From contig JAUKNK010000059.1 of assembly GCA_030765055.1 (NCBI GenBank), forward strand, positions 210,001-274,000: a stretch of 64,000 nucleotides of DNA, given 5' to 3'. How positions within the stretch are numbered: position 1 is the first letter of the stretch; the number at the start of each line of letters is the position of its first letter. The DNA comes from Mantis religiosa (Eukaryota > Arthropoda > Insecta > Mantodea > Mantidae). Position numbers and translations under genes: made by a program. Below the pieces are notes generated by a model, which was not told the origin of the DNA, did no database searches, and worked only from the letters and a program-made list of their open reading frames with translations. Below are positions 46,601 to 56,742 of this stretch, piece by piece.

Positions 46601-47695
46601 TGCACTCTTGGTTGCTCTGCTAATCATATTTCAAATACAAAACATGTTATAAGGTTAAAATGTACAGTAATACATTAAATTCTACCAGTTACTAGTGATT
46701 TACTATAGCCATTTGTTTGTACTCACATGTATATGGTTCGTCCAAGAATTCTGACACTACATACAAATCGTTTTCTTTCGAGGACACTAATGCTTCCTCA
46801 AAATAAGCTTAAACAACTTTATAACTCTCAAAACGTATTGCTTGACTGCGGAAGCTTGAAATAACCTAAAGGTTTCCACATCAAACATTTGCAGAAACAA
46901 CTGCATTACGCTTTTGCTATATGTAATCAAGATAGAGGGAGGATCCAGAAGGCCGTGATTATTGTTGTAAGTGTTTCTGCATAAATAATTATATATAATT
47001 AGTGGTATAGTTACTTTAAAGCGTGTTAACTATTGAAATTTACACAATGTAACTTCAGCACAGCTATAAGAATAGAATCCCGTGCGTCGATAAACGTAAT
47101 AAGCACTAATCAGACAAAATGGCTTCAAAAATACTTAACTCAACAAAATGTATTTGACATAAACTGTGAGTGTTTTCATGGGACCACAAAACGAGTACTG
47201 CTCCTTTAGTACAATGCAATAGGTACGTAAATTCCTTACTTATTACAGGCAATGTGGTTATGCATGTATATATGGATCGGGTTATTAGTAAATATAAAAT
47301 TTCACACTTAAACTTTTACGTAACACATGCACCTTCTTTTATTTCCGAAAAACAAAATCATTACAAAGGAAAAAGATATTCCACTGCTTGCCAAAGCCTT
47401 CGAAGATATTTCAGTTACCATATTTTATGAAATAACGATTGTCTTTTGTTGTGAAAAAGGGATGAGCTCACCAGATTTCTGTCACTTCAGAAACCGGAAA
47501 GTGAAGCTTATTCAGCCTCTTTCTCCGGACCTAACGTAACAGTACACTAACCTGGCTGAGTGAGCGAGCAATATCGGCGCCAAAAGCACATATATTGATG
47601 ATCTCAATGCGACCATACAGAATTTTCTTCCGGGAGAGTTGTTTTCGTACAAATCAGTTGACACAGCTATAAAACAGGATGGCATAGTCAACTAT
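43650..47695. other. About 4 kb without recognisable gene
   Basis: Mostly very AT-rich. A GC-richer patch at about 43845-43960 resembles a transposon or gene 5' region but leads into no reading frame I can recognise. AACAGAATCTCGAA occurs near 43736 and again near 46380, in the same orientation, each with similar preceding bases (CCCTTAAC). The two open frames over 45939-46205 are complementary to each other and unlikely to be real. Confidence 0.4.
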
Positions 47696-47699
47696 CCCA

Positions 47700-47990
47700 C
47701 AGAGTGGATAGAGTCAGCTTGAAGAATTCAATGCCATGGCCGGGATTTGAACCAAGGTTCTACTCGTTTACGCCCAATCGCTCCAACCATTTGAGCTATC
47801 ATGGCCAACTTGTCATGACAGTAAATTCTCCATTTGACTCGTATATTTCCCCGGTAAACCACTAGGGGCTCTCACATCCGAGATTCACCGTTGGTGACGA
47901 ATTACTGCTGTCAGTACTTGAGTCCCAGGATTTATCATTTAACTCTTATTATTTTAGTTAATTGATGGAAGTTAATCATTTCTTCACACT
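47700..47990 (-). repeat. SINE family A, minus orientation
   Basis: On the minus strand: ATCTCGGATGTGAGAGCCCC, GGTTTACCGGGGAAATA, TTGGCCATGATAGCTCAAA, TTGGTTCAAATCCCGGCCA (B box) and GCATTGAATTCTTCAAGC. Upstream is TGTGAAGAAATGATTAACTT, the same as the 3' tail of other copies. Confidence 0.75.
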
Positions 47991-48099
47991 ATAAATATCT
48001 ATACTATCCTCCACATGAGAGTAAGTCTGCGAGGCCTGAGACGAAGGGGGTTTGGCGAACCTTCCCACGCCCTCCCTGGACAGATTTATGACACCCCAT

Positions 48100-48640
48100 A
48101 ATACATAAACTCAAGGGTATCTTCCAGGACAATACACACAAAGTGAACACTGACCCCACACCCTCGGACAACCAGGGAGATACCAAGCTTTCCCGAAAGG
48201 GCGCCGGTGCCTCCTCCGCGGGGTTTCCCATAGGACAAGATCTAGAAATTAAGCCCCCACCCCATCTGGTCCTATTGACTCTAGACGGGATGGAAGTGGA
48301 TGCGGCACCTACGCGCGCCAACCCCAACGGGGAAGGCAATCCGATAAGACCTCGGTGGGGCGGTCTGGTGATCTACAACACCTTCTACTAGCTATGCTGG
48401 TTAGTACACGGGAATGTGTGACTTCCCTCAACCCCATCCGTAGACGTAGCTGATCTCCCATTGGTATCGGGAACCACTGCCCCCTCGTGCCCAATCTAAT
48501 GCGAACAATTCCCATTCAGGGAAAAGCTCGAATGTTCGGCCCGAGGCTCCTCTAGTAACGTCAGAGGTACCACGAGTGCTAGGGGTCCTCAGCGCCTTCA
48601 CCACGGCAGCTGAAGGGGACGGATACCCTTCCCTACGGGG
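48100..48640 (-). mobile_element. GC-rich retroposon of unknown class, copy 2
   Basis: In reverse orientation it follows copy 1 from its first bases (CCCGTAGGGAAGGG) through CCTCTGACGTTACTAGAGGA, CATAGCTAGTAGAAGGTGT and CCACTTCCATCCCGTCT. It is flanked by TATGACACCCCAT at 48087-48099 and 48641-48653, a perfect 13-bp duplication. The 5' halves align well, while the last ~150 bp differ from copy 1. A plus-strand reading of about 80 codons exists but is not preserved in copy 1. Confidence 0.85.
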
Positions 48641-48871
48641 TATGACACCCCATGTCAGTACAGTTACAGGCCATTCAAAAACATCCTGAGGCCTTCTAAT
48701 TTTGTGAATCAACCTTCTCGGGTATAGTGTACAGGAATAAGACGCATGTTTTTAACGGTTCTGCTCCTTGTGTAGGATGCGTTCTCTGCCACACACATTC
48801 GCTGTCCTCGTCACACTGTTTAAGGCAGCACATACCTTGCGTTGCTGGACAATAACACTATCATTTCTTCA

Positions 48872-49115
48872 AAAGTAACTCGCCACAAGCCGTCTATGTC
48901 GGATACGAGAGCTTCTTTTGTTTTACCGAGGAAATATGAGTCAGTTGCAGAATTTAATATCAGTTCGGCACGGTGGCCATGGTAGCTCAATGGGTTAGAG
49001 TGACTGGACGGAAACCAGGAGATCCATGGTCCAAATCCCGGCAATGGCATTGAATTTTTCAAGTTGACTCTATCCATTCAAAATCTTAGCCTATACACGG
49101 CTAGTGATGCGGCGG
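48872..49115 (+). repeat. SINE family A, plus orientation
   Basis: Same module order as the other copies: CTCGCCACAA, GTTTTACCGAGGAAATATGA, CCATGGTAGCTCAATGGGTT (A-box region), TGGTCCAAATCCCGG (B-box region) and TAGCCTATACACGGCTAGTG. The 3' tail is cut short. Confidence 0.75.
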
Positions 49116-49661
49116 TACTTTCTCTCCGCCTCACGGCTGCACGTACCTGGGTTGGACGTCAGGACTCCTTCCTCGGTCTCAACGTCGTCGTCCGCTACCT
49201 GCTTCGCTCTTACATCTGGCTGCTGTCTCCTGCATGGGTTCTTGGGTTCTCAAGGTGTTAAGGTCGAGACATCTACAAACATCCGATAATTTCTGAACTG
49301 CTTTAATTGTTGTTACACTTGTGTGGAACCCGGGCACCTTCCAATAACTGCATTTTTATTGGCGGAGATTTCACAATACAACTGCTATTGGAACTTGGCA
49401 AGGAACGTCGTGAAAGAATAAGCCGTCGCCACAACAGACGAATGCATGCAATATACTTCTAGACTGTCGTCCGGGAGTGCAGTGTTTTTCGCGTATATCT
49501 GCCCAGGATCATGTTACAATATTCTACATCAAAATATACAATTTCACTTTCACAAACATAGTCAAATATCCCTTTTACAGTTCTCAAATGTATATATATA
49601 ATTATATAATATATTACATGAATAATTGAATAATTGATCCAAGGGCCAAAAGTTCCTGTTT
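49116..49661. other. No recognisable gene
   Basis: Short open frames of about 60 codons overlap the end of the SINE and lack family signatures. Confidence 0.5.
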
Positions 49662-50008
49662 CAGTGTGAAAAATGATTAGTTTCTACCAATTAACTTAAA
49701 CAATGAAGCTTGGGACTTAAGTACTTAAAATAGTAAGTCGCCACAAACGGTGTATCTCGCGTACGGGAGCCCCTAATGGTTTACCGGGGAAATACGAGTC
49801 AATTGGAGAATTTAATGTCAGTACGGCACGTTGCTCTTGGTAGCGCAATGGCTACTGGTAGCCAGGAGATCCGTGGTTCAAATCCCGCCAGTGGCATTGA
49901 ATGTTTCATGCTGACTCTATCAAAAACCTTAGCCTATATACGGCTAGTGTGAAGAAATGATTCATTTCCATCAGTGAACTTGAATATCCTACACAGATTT
50001 TAGATTAA
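49662..50008 (+). repeat. SINE family A, most complete copy, with matching ends
   Basis: About 345 bp. It begins GTGTGAAAAATGATTAGTTT and ends near GTGTGAAGAAATGATTCATT, so related bases of about 30 bp occur at both ends. The central tRNA-like part has GTGGTTCAAATCCCGCC. The right end abuts Helitron helicase sequence. Confidence 0.75.
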
Positions 50009-50014
50009 TTAGAA

Positions 50015-50995
50015 TTGCCTGGACTCCCACATCAGAATTAAAAATTAAAATTAGGATCAGTTGTGCTCACTCGGGCCAACATTAACCAACCACGACAGTG
50101 CTACGGAACGAGAGTGACTGTGAAAAATCTAATGAATAATGTCATCAAGGAAATAGTCATCAAGGGTAGGTGCAAAGGAGAGGTTATCTTGATTCCGAGT
50201 ATTCCAATGGTTCCAACGGATTGGTGTTTTGATTTCAAGCGTGTACAGTTACCCGTGCGTTTGGCCTTTGCGATGACCAAGGGCAGTCGTTGCAAGTTTG
50301 CGTAATCAAATTGGAGTTTCCGTGTTTCTCTCATGGACAAGCATACGTCGAGTGTTCGCGCATCGGAAAACCATCATCTTATATATTGTCACGAGGCATT
50401 GTTTTGTTACTGCGTAGACGAGCCCCGAGAGAGATAGAAGCGGGGAGTGAAAGAGACAGATCGCGCCCAAGCCATGCCCACTGGCCAACTAGCGCTGCAC
50501 ACTTGCCGGGAGAGAGTGAGGAAGCAAGAGGGAGAACGAGAAGCAGAGAGCCTGGACGTTCTCGCTCCACCATGAAACTCCGTGAATCTTCGGGAACCTT
50601 TGAGAAACAGCGGCTCGTGTATAAAAGCGACTGGACAGGACTAGACAGCCAGTGTCGGCAGTGAGCTGCTGAGAGCAACAGAGTCGCTAGTGAGCAGTCT
50701 ATTGTGTGTGTGGACATATTAATTGTACCGTGTTGCGAGCTGAGAACTGATAAACGAGAAGTGATTTGAAAGTGACTTCTTTTGTTTATTTATCTGTGGT
50801 GAAGCCACGAGACACTGTGTTGATATATGTTACGTCACCTTGCTGAAAAAGCTGTACAAACGTGTATTTCTACTAAAATAAAGAGCATTTTGTATTACTA
50901 CAAACTTGACTTTAAATTTTATGAACTCAAAAGGTCACAAATTCTACGCACCACAAAAAGAGCAAAATAGTGTTTATGAGAAAGCTGTAAATTGA
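50015..50995 (+). pseudogene. Helitron/PIF1-like helicase C-terminus, split by a solo LTR
   Basis: The plus strand encodes NINQPRQCYGTRVTVKNLMN, GEVILIPSIPMVPTD, FKRVQLPVRLAFAMT and, after a small frameshift, LEFPCFSHGQAYVECSRIGK. These are the last conserved motifs of Helitron RepHel and PIF1-type helicases. The frame breaks at 50387 where the LTR starts. Beyond the LTR (50941-50995) it resumes as FYAPQKEQNSVYEKAVN and a stop, exactly the family's C-terminus. The rest of RepHel is absent. Confidence 0.9.
50387..50939 (+). mobile_element. Solo LTR inserted in a Helitron helicase
   Basis: A 553-bp block starting TGTCACG and ending GGTCACA, with a TATA box (TATAAAAG at 50620) and AATAAA at 50877. 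Its ends match the terminal bases of the Gypsy LTRs at 20575 and 24270 but the interior differs, so it is a related family. It interrupts the helicase frame precisely. The flanking four bases are ATAT and AATT, not a clean duplication. No internal retroelement sequence is present. Confidence 0.85.
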
Positions 50996-51104
50996 TTAAC
51001 TTAATTGTAACTATGTTGTATTTAAACTTTATTCCCAACTGAAAAATAAATAACCAACTAATCCGAATTTGTTTGTATGGATAAATTCAGACACTTTTAT
51101 TGCC

Positions 51105-51130
51105 GGTACGAAGTTCGCCGGGTCAGTTAG
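51105..51130 (+). other. Probable Helitron 3' terminus
   Basis: Sequence ending CGAAGTTCGCCGGGTCAGTT then AG lies about 135 bp after the helicase stop codon. It resembles the 3' end of insect Helitrons (short GC hairpin followed by CTRR, here TTAG). This supports classing the helicase as Helitron-derived. Confidence 0.6.
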
Positions 51131-51226
51131 AGATGCAAGAACAATCGATAGTGAATAGACAATCTACTAGATACAGGCATTTCCCAATGAAGTGCTGTCC
51201 ACACTTGCCTGCATGGAACTTTAATA

Positions 51227-51885
51227 CGAGGGCTGTTCAATAAAGAATGATCATGATTCTTATGGACATAATTTTTCGCGCTAAAATCCAAACTTATTTT
51301 ATTCTGTTAGCATAAGTGAAACAAACACGCCGAAGTAGTTTCATTGTTGGTACTCCTGGTTCCCGCCAGTGAGAAGCAGGCAAGTTCAGACATGTTCAGT
51401 ATCGCCTACTGCTGAAATGGAGGTAACATGCAGTAAAGTTGATGTTAGAGGAAGATCCGGAGTTTCTTGCAAACGTAATCACTGCTGATGAAACTTGGTT
51501 ACCTCATTTTCATCCTGAGAGCAAACAGCAAAGCTCAGTGTGGAAATATCCTTCATCACCAACCCCCCAAAAAAGCAAAAGTGGTTGCTTCTGCCGGGAA
51601 AGTTGTGGTCATCTCATTCTTTGATATTCATGGAATGGTTTCTCAGCAAGTTGTACCTGCACACACATCAGTAGCTGGACAATAATACTGGGATGTTGCG
51701 GAAACATTGCAAATCCATATCAGGCACAAAAGACCACATTTACATGAAGCAGGTTGGATGCTACACCACGATAATGCGCGGCCGTATTTTGCCAATGTTG
51801 TTGCTAAATATCTTGCAAAAATCAACGTAAAGTGCATCCCTCACCACCCTTTGGTTCCGATTAAGCCCCATGTGACTTTTTTCTA
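51227..51885 (+). mobile_element. mariner deletion derivative, copy 2 (3'-truncated)
   Basis: Begins CGAGGGCTGTTCAATAAAGA after a TA and follows the element at 42721 closely: ITADETWLPHFHPESKQQSS, SAGKVVVISFFDIHGMV, AGWMLHHDNARPYFANVVAK and IPHHPL. Compared with copy 1 it keeps HDNARP better. It lacks the same N-terminal half and stops before the 3' inverted repeat, where an unrelated repeat begins. Confidence 0.85.
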
Positions 51886-52076
51886 CGTTTGTGCTTTTCT
51901 TCACTGACATTTAATGATTCTTTTCTTTCTAGTCATATCACCGAAACCCGGTGCCCTACAAGCATGGGGTTTCGACAGTAATCGTCAGAAAAAATATCTA
52001 TGTAGCAAGGAGATAACAAAATAATTCTGTAATTAGTATGTTTAGAGTGCGCAAAGAAATAGTTTCTTTGTTTCAG

Positions 52077-53012
52077 TCGTTTATTTGCAATGTGCTTCCT
52101 CAGTGTGGCCAATACTGACGTGTAGTATGCTGCTGTAACTGTAGAGAGTGGGAACTGCATGACTTGAGGCCATGCATTGTCATGATGAAGTCACCACCCA
52201 GTCCGAGAGAGCTCTGGTCGTTTCTTTGCAATGTGCTTCCTCAGGGTAGCCAATACTAACGTGTAGTATGCTGCTGTAACAGTAGTGCGGGGGAACTGCA
52301 TGAATTGAGGCCACGCATTGTTATGATGAAGTCACCACCCAGTACCAGAAAGCTCCAGTCGTTTCCTTGCAATGTGCTTCCTCAGTGTAGCCAATACTGA
52401 CGTGTAGTATGCTGCTGTAACTGTAGTGTGGGGGGAACTGCATGACGTGAGGTCGTGCATTGTCATGATGAAGTCACCACCCAGTACGAGAAATCTCTAG
52501 TCGTTTCTTTGCAATGTGCTTTCTCAGTGTAGCCAATACTGACGTGTAGTATGCTGCTGTAACAGTAGTGTGAGGGAAACTGCATGACGTGAGGTCGTGC
52601 ATTGTCATGATGAAGTCACCACCCAGTCCGAGAAAGCTCTGGTCGTTTCTTTGCAATGTGCTTTCTCAGTGTAGCCAATACTGACGTGTAGTATGCTGCT
52701 GTAACTGTAGTGTGGGGGGAACTGCATGACGTGAGGTCGTGCATTGTCATGATGAAGTCACCACCCAGTACGAGAAATCTCTAGTCGTTTCTTTGCAATG
52801 TGCTTCCTCAGTGTAGCCAATACTGACGTGTAGTATGCTGCTGTAACAGTAGTGTGAGGGGGAATTGCATGACGTGAGGTCGTGCATTGTCATGATGAAG
52901 TCACCACCCAGTACGAGAAAGCTCTGGTCGTTTCTTTGCAATGTGCTTCCTCAGTGTAGCCAATACTGACGTGTAGTATGCTGCTGTAACAGTAGTGTGA
53001 GGGGGAACTGCA
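52077..53012 (-). repeat. Tandem array of a 141-bp mariner-derived unit
   Basis: About 6.6 head-to-tail copies with starts at 52077, 52218, 52359, 52501, 52643, 52784 and about 52928. On the minus strand each unit encodes TVTAAYYTSVLATLRKHIAK, KRLE/PELSRTGW and a degraded HHDNARPH. That is the part of a mariner transposase that includes the second catalytic Asp. The 141-bp period equals 47 codons. Stop codons (TGA after RTGW) are shared by units, so the amplified unit was already non-functional. Confidence 0.9.
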
Positions 53013-53029
53013 TGCTAGTAAATCACTCC

Positions 53030-53200
53030 ATTACCTACAGTCAAACAATGTGATGACCATCACGTTCCCTGCAGATGGAACACCTTTTGCCTTCTTTTGG
53101 TGTTGGAGAACCTGACGATATGCACACTGTGCTGGCTAATTTTCCTTCAGGATTATAATGATGTAGCCATGGCTCATAACCGGTGATTTTCGAAGCTTAG
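53030..53200 (-). pseudogene. mariner transposase fragment, first catalytic region
   Basis: The minus strand reads ITGYEPWLHHYNPEGK, then SSGSPTPKEGKR and NVMVI-like residues with frameshifts. The catalytic Asp of the usual ITGDE is Tyr. It lies immediately upstream, on the same strand, of the 141-bp array, in the order expected for the parent gene. Confidence 0.75.
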
Positions 53201-53206
53201 GGGTAT

Positions 53207-53390
53207 TCGATTTGAGAAATCTGAAGCAGTGCTGAAGGAAAGTGAGGCGATTCTCAAAGACCTGACAAAGAATAGTCTACAGTTCGTGTTCAAGGACTGG
53301 CAGAGATGCTATTAAAAGTGCATTGAAGTAGGAGGGGACTACTTTGGAAAAGATGATGTAAACATTGAATTGCAGTAATAAACATCTGTG
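53207..53390 (+). pseudogene. mariner transposase C-terminal fragment, opposite strand
   Basis: The plus strand reads FVFKDWQRCY, a stop, then KCIEVGGDYFGKDDVNIE, which resembles the C-terminus of mariner transposases. It faces away from the adjacent minus-strand mariner fragment, so either an inversion or a second insertion produced this junction near 53200-53207. Confidence 0.6.
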
Positions 53391-53640
53391 AAAAAAAGCA
53401 GTCTTTCAGTCTGTGTTGATCAGCTCTAGTACACAAGAAAGTAAGTCCATATTGTTCTTTTTGTATTATTTCCATTCAAGACTATATCTAATGTAACATA
53501 ACCTAAAAAGAGAAATGAATATATAACAATACCAGGAATAAGAAGTCGTAATGTTTAGAGAAAAGAATGCATGTCTTGTACACGGTAGACATGAAATCAA
53601 ATAATAAGAATATAGGATAATAGTTAGAAGATTTATGCAA

Positions 53641-54311
53641 TGGGCCGCCAGAAAGTAAGCTCTGTTTCAATTTTTCTCCGCTGCAGCGCTGCGATCGCAG
53701 TTCCGCACATGCGCGGTAGCCACTCTGTATCAAGGAGAAGAAACGTGCGCTGTCAGCCACATGCGCTTTGTTGTGCTTGTTTACAATGTCGGTGTTGATT
53801 GAAAATCCCGCCATTTGGAAATCAGATATGTGATTTGCTTTCCGAATGCTAGGAAAGTGAAACCAATTGAAATTTATCGGCAAATTTGCGGTGTCAAAAG
53901 GTGTTGTTTCTTCACGGGAACGCATAACCACACACTGCAAATACGACGAAAAACATCCTACAGGCATTTGGCTGGGACGTGTTTGACCACCCCGCGTACA
54001 GCCCTTACCTCGGTACTAGCGACCTTCATTTGTTTTTGCATCTGTAATCTTTCTTTGGCGGTCAACACTTCAACAATGACGAAGGGCTGAAAGAAAACGT
54101 TTCCAACTGTTTGAAGACACAGCCAGCAAACTTCTAAGAAGAAGGTATAGAAAAACTTATGCCTCGTTATGAAAAATGCCTGCAAAATTTCGGCAGTAAT
54201 GTGTAAAATTATTTTAAGAGTTGTAGAATTTCGTGCAATAAATAATTTTTCTATATCTGTACACAATTTAATGTTATTACCAAACAGAATTTACTTTCTG
54301 GACGTACCTCA
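53641..54311 (+). mobile_element. mariner deletion derivative of a third subfamily
   Basis: The left end has GCCAGAAAGTAAGCTCTGTT and the right end the complement of GTCCAGAAAGTAAATTCTGT, so both ends are inverted repeats. Inside, an N-terminal part (SVLIENPAIWKSDM, then RKVKPIEIYRQICGV) jumps to a C-terminal part (HLAGTCLTTPRTA region, then a degraded EEGIEKLMPRYEKCLQNF). The catalytic middle is gone. Length is about 670 bp against the usual ~1.3 kb. Confidence 0.75.
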
Positions 54312-54544
54312 TACCTCGAAAACTTGATTATTTTGGCTCTCCTATTTAAATCAAAGAGCTGCCAACATCTCAAACAGAATTGGAATGGGAGAGAGTCGAT
54401 CTAGCACTGAAGGAGAAACAGAGCGATCTACTCCAGCCAGAAAGCACATTTTAATCCACACAGAAAATACAACTGGACATTTCATTTAACTGTTGACAAT
54501 ATTAACAATTGATATATGAAAAATGACAAACATTAATTAAGATA
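54312..54544. other. No recognisable gene
   Basis: AT-rich spacer between a mariner remnant and the duplicated DUF4485-like exon. Confidence 0.5.
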
Positions 54545-54800
54545 TGATAACAATAAACAAATTAACAAAGAAAAATAATACACATATTGATTTACAGATA
54601 ACAATTACATATTGCAATGTTTTCAGGTCTTGGACACCTGCATTCGTAGTGTAAGGAGTTTAATGATGCACACAATGTGAAAGTTTATACAAAGATACAT
54701 TCCATACATGTTACGTTTTTTCAAGAAGTGTAAAACAAGGTACATAAGACTTAAGTACTCGTTAGTCACTATAGCATTTTGGTGACATATTTATTAAAAT
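54545..54800 (-). pseudogene. Decayed tandem duplicate of the DUF4485-like exon
   Basis: Reads in parallel with 54820-55165: AACAATTACATATTGCAATG against AACAATTACATGTGGCAATG, and AACAAGGTACATAAGACTTA against AACAAGGTACATCAGACCAA. It has lost about 100 bp internally and has no open frame. The intact copy's better-kept frame suggests it was under constraint after duplication. Confidence 0.6.
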
Positions 54801-54884
54801 ATTATAACAATAAATACATAACACAAAAATAATATACATTTTGATTTACATTTAACAATTACATGTGGCAATGGTGTCTTGACA

Positions 54885-55242
54885 TCAAAAGAAGCTGCTT
54901 AAACGGGTAAGATCTTTCAAACCAACATTCGGAGGGTAAGCATTGAAAGGAGGCTGTAATTGACCTTGCTGCACACAATTGGATAGCTTGGTCAAAAATA
55001 CATTACATATCTTCTTCTCCTCCGTACTTCCATTATGGGAGGATAACTTATTTATCCACTTTGAGACAACCTGCCTTGCTTCAGTAGATGGTAGGTTTCT
55101 CGAGAAGTGAAGAACAAGGTACATCAGACCAAAGTCCTCGTTGGTGACCACGGCGTTTTCGACCTTGGAGTCATACTCGTCCAATTCCACTATGATGTGC
55201 AACAGATTTAGAAACAATTTTACAATACGTACACAAACTCAG
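54885..55242 (-). CDS. Possible exon of a DUF4485-like protein
   Basis: An open minus-strand frame of about 115 codons encodes an amphipathic helical domain: VELDEYDSKVENAVVTNEDF, LVLHFSRNLPSTEARQVVSK, KKICNVFLTKLSNCVQQGQL, then QPPFNAYPPNVGLKDL and a stop. The order of helices followed by QxGxLxxPF..PP reminds me of DUF4485 domains, found in uncharacterised and centrosome-related animal proteins. That assignment is from memory and tentative. An in-frame stop precedes the frame, and CTGAG near 55244 could be a splice acceptor. No other exon is recognisable. Confidence 0.45.
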
Positions 55243-55742
55243 CAAGTATACGGTGTTCAGTTTTATCGTTGGTTTTACCGCGCAAAATTTGACGTAGTCA
55301 ATAGCATTTTCTTTTTAATTTTAAAGGTTTTTATTATAATCTGATACAAATGCCAAAAATAAAACAAACAAAAGCTTACATAATATCATTAAACCAATAC
55401 TTTACATTTTTTCAACAAAGAAGGAAAGGGGACAGAAGAAGAGAATGAAAAAAGTGTAACAATGGAAGTTCAGGAAGATTACAGGGGAGAAGTTCAGGAA
55501 AGGTAGAGTAGTCCCGCAAAGGCACCTCCGTTAGTGACGTTTGATAATACTGCGCTTAAGATAAAGCGCAGGTCTGGTTGAATTACCAGTCTATGGACCA
55601 TGACACAAGGCCCTGACCACAGCCTGCGAAGTGACGCGGGTTCGGAAAGGTTTAAGGGGAAGGTTAAAAGAACTTTGGAGAATCTTTATTCAATTGTAAT
55701 CTTTGTGTACCGGTGGAGTTTGAGGTGGGGGGGCATGGACGA

Positions 55743-56441
55743 CTAGCTGCGTCGTGGTCTCTGGTGTGCGTATGATGTTGTGTCCAATAGGATGCTTGTC
55801 AGTCTGGTGTGTAAGAGTTCAATGCTTCTGTGTAATTGGGAGAAGTCCTGGTCGAATGTTTCCGTGTCAAACGAGGAGTTTGAGATTACAAAGTGTAGTT
55901 TAAATTGTTTTAGATGTTTTATGTCCAATAACTCTAGTACGTCCTTCTATGTGATTGAGGTAGTTCAATGTGTTGCATTGAATCTGATTCAGAAGTTTCC
56001 GGTGCAGTGAAGTGTTCTCGATGATCTCGGCGACTTGCTTCTGTAGTACCGTAAGCTGCTGTGTAACTGATGAAATTTGGTCCTGTGCTGCTTTGTTGTA
56101 GTTGGCGAGAAGTTCCGTGGTAGATTGATGATGTGTGTTTGGAGCTGTCGGCAATGCCTTGAAGTTGATGCTATGTAGCTCCTCCAAGTTCCCAAGGCGA
56201 GGACCCAGGTTAGGCACCTCCGAGTGAACATCTTGTAGGTCTTCACGCATGGGGTTGGAGTTATCTGCGGCTCCACTGAGTCAAGGCGCTGGTTGAGGCT
56301 TCGTACCTCATCAATAGCATCCAAGAGCCAAGAGTAGATGCAGGTCGCGCGGGTTCTCCCGGGCGGAGGGTTATACGCCACGGTACCTATCCGCTGTGCG
56401 GATATACCCGTGCGGTATAATAGATATATGTATATGCGCAA
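55743..56441 (-). pseudogene. Unrecognised coiled-coil reading frame with two frameshifts
   Basis: Three overlapping minus-strand frames join into one plausible protein of about 230 residues: IYSWLLDAIDEVRSLNQRLD, then MREDLQDVHSEVPNLG through QISSVTQQLTVLQKQVAEII, then LDIKHLKQFKLHFVISNSSF and DQDFSQLHRSIELLHTRL. Heptad-like spacing suggests coiled coil. An AATAAA on the same strand follows at about 55690. It lies just 3' of the jockey element. It could be a retroelement structural protein, a viral-derived gene or a cellular gene relic; I do not recognise it. Confidence 0.4.
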
Positions 56442-56742
56442 GCTTGCGTGTCGTTTCGTAAGACGGCGCAGTTGGCCTCTAATGATGCTTCTGGTACCGT
56501 GGTATTCCCCCTTAAGGGGGGGGGGACAGTGCCCGTTCCACCTTGCCTTATGCGGTCGCTAGCGATCCGTCAAGCAGAGGGTGAACCAGTAGCGGGAGAC
56601 CAGATGGGAATTGGTTTTGGGTTTAATAAGACCAGGTTGTGCGCGCGCCCCATGGCACGACTGCAGGTGTAAAACTTCCAGCCGCGGCCAAGGCGCGAGG
56701 TGACCTGGCAGTGATTGGTAGGGGCAGGAGGAGAGGCAGACT

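Noticed and set aside
52077..53012. Regular repeats considered as a CRISPR array
   Set aside because: Units are contiguous with no unique spacers and encode part of a mariner transposase; the sequence is eukaryotic.
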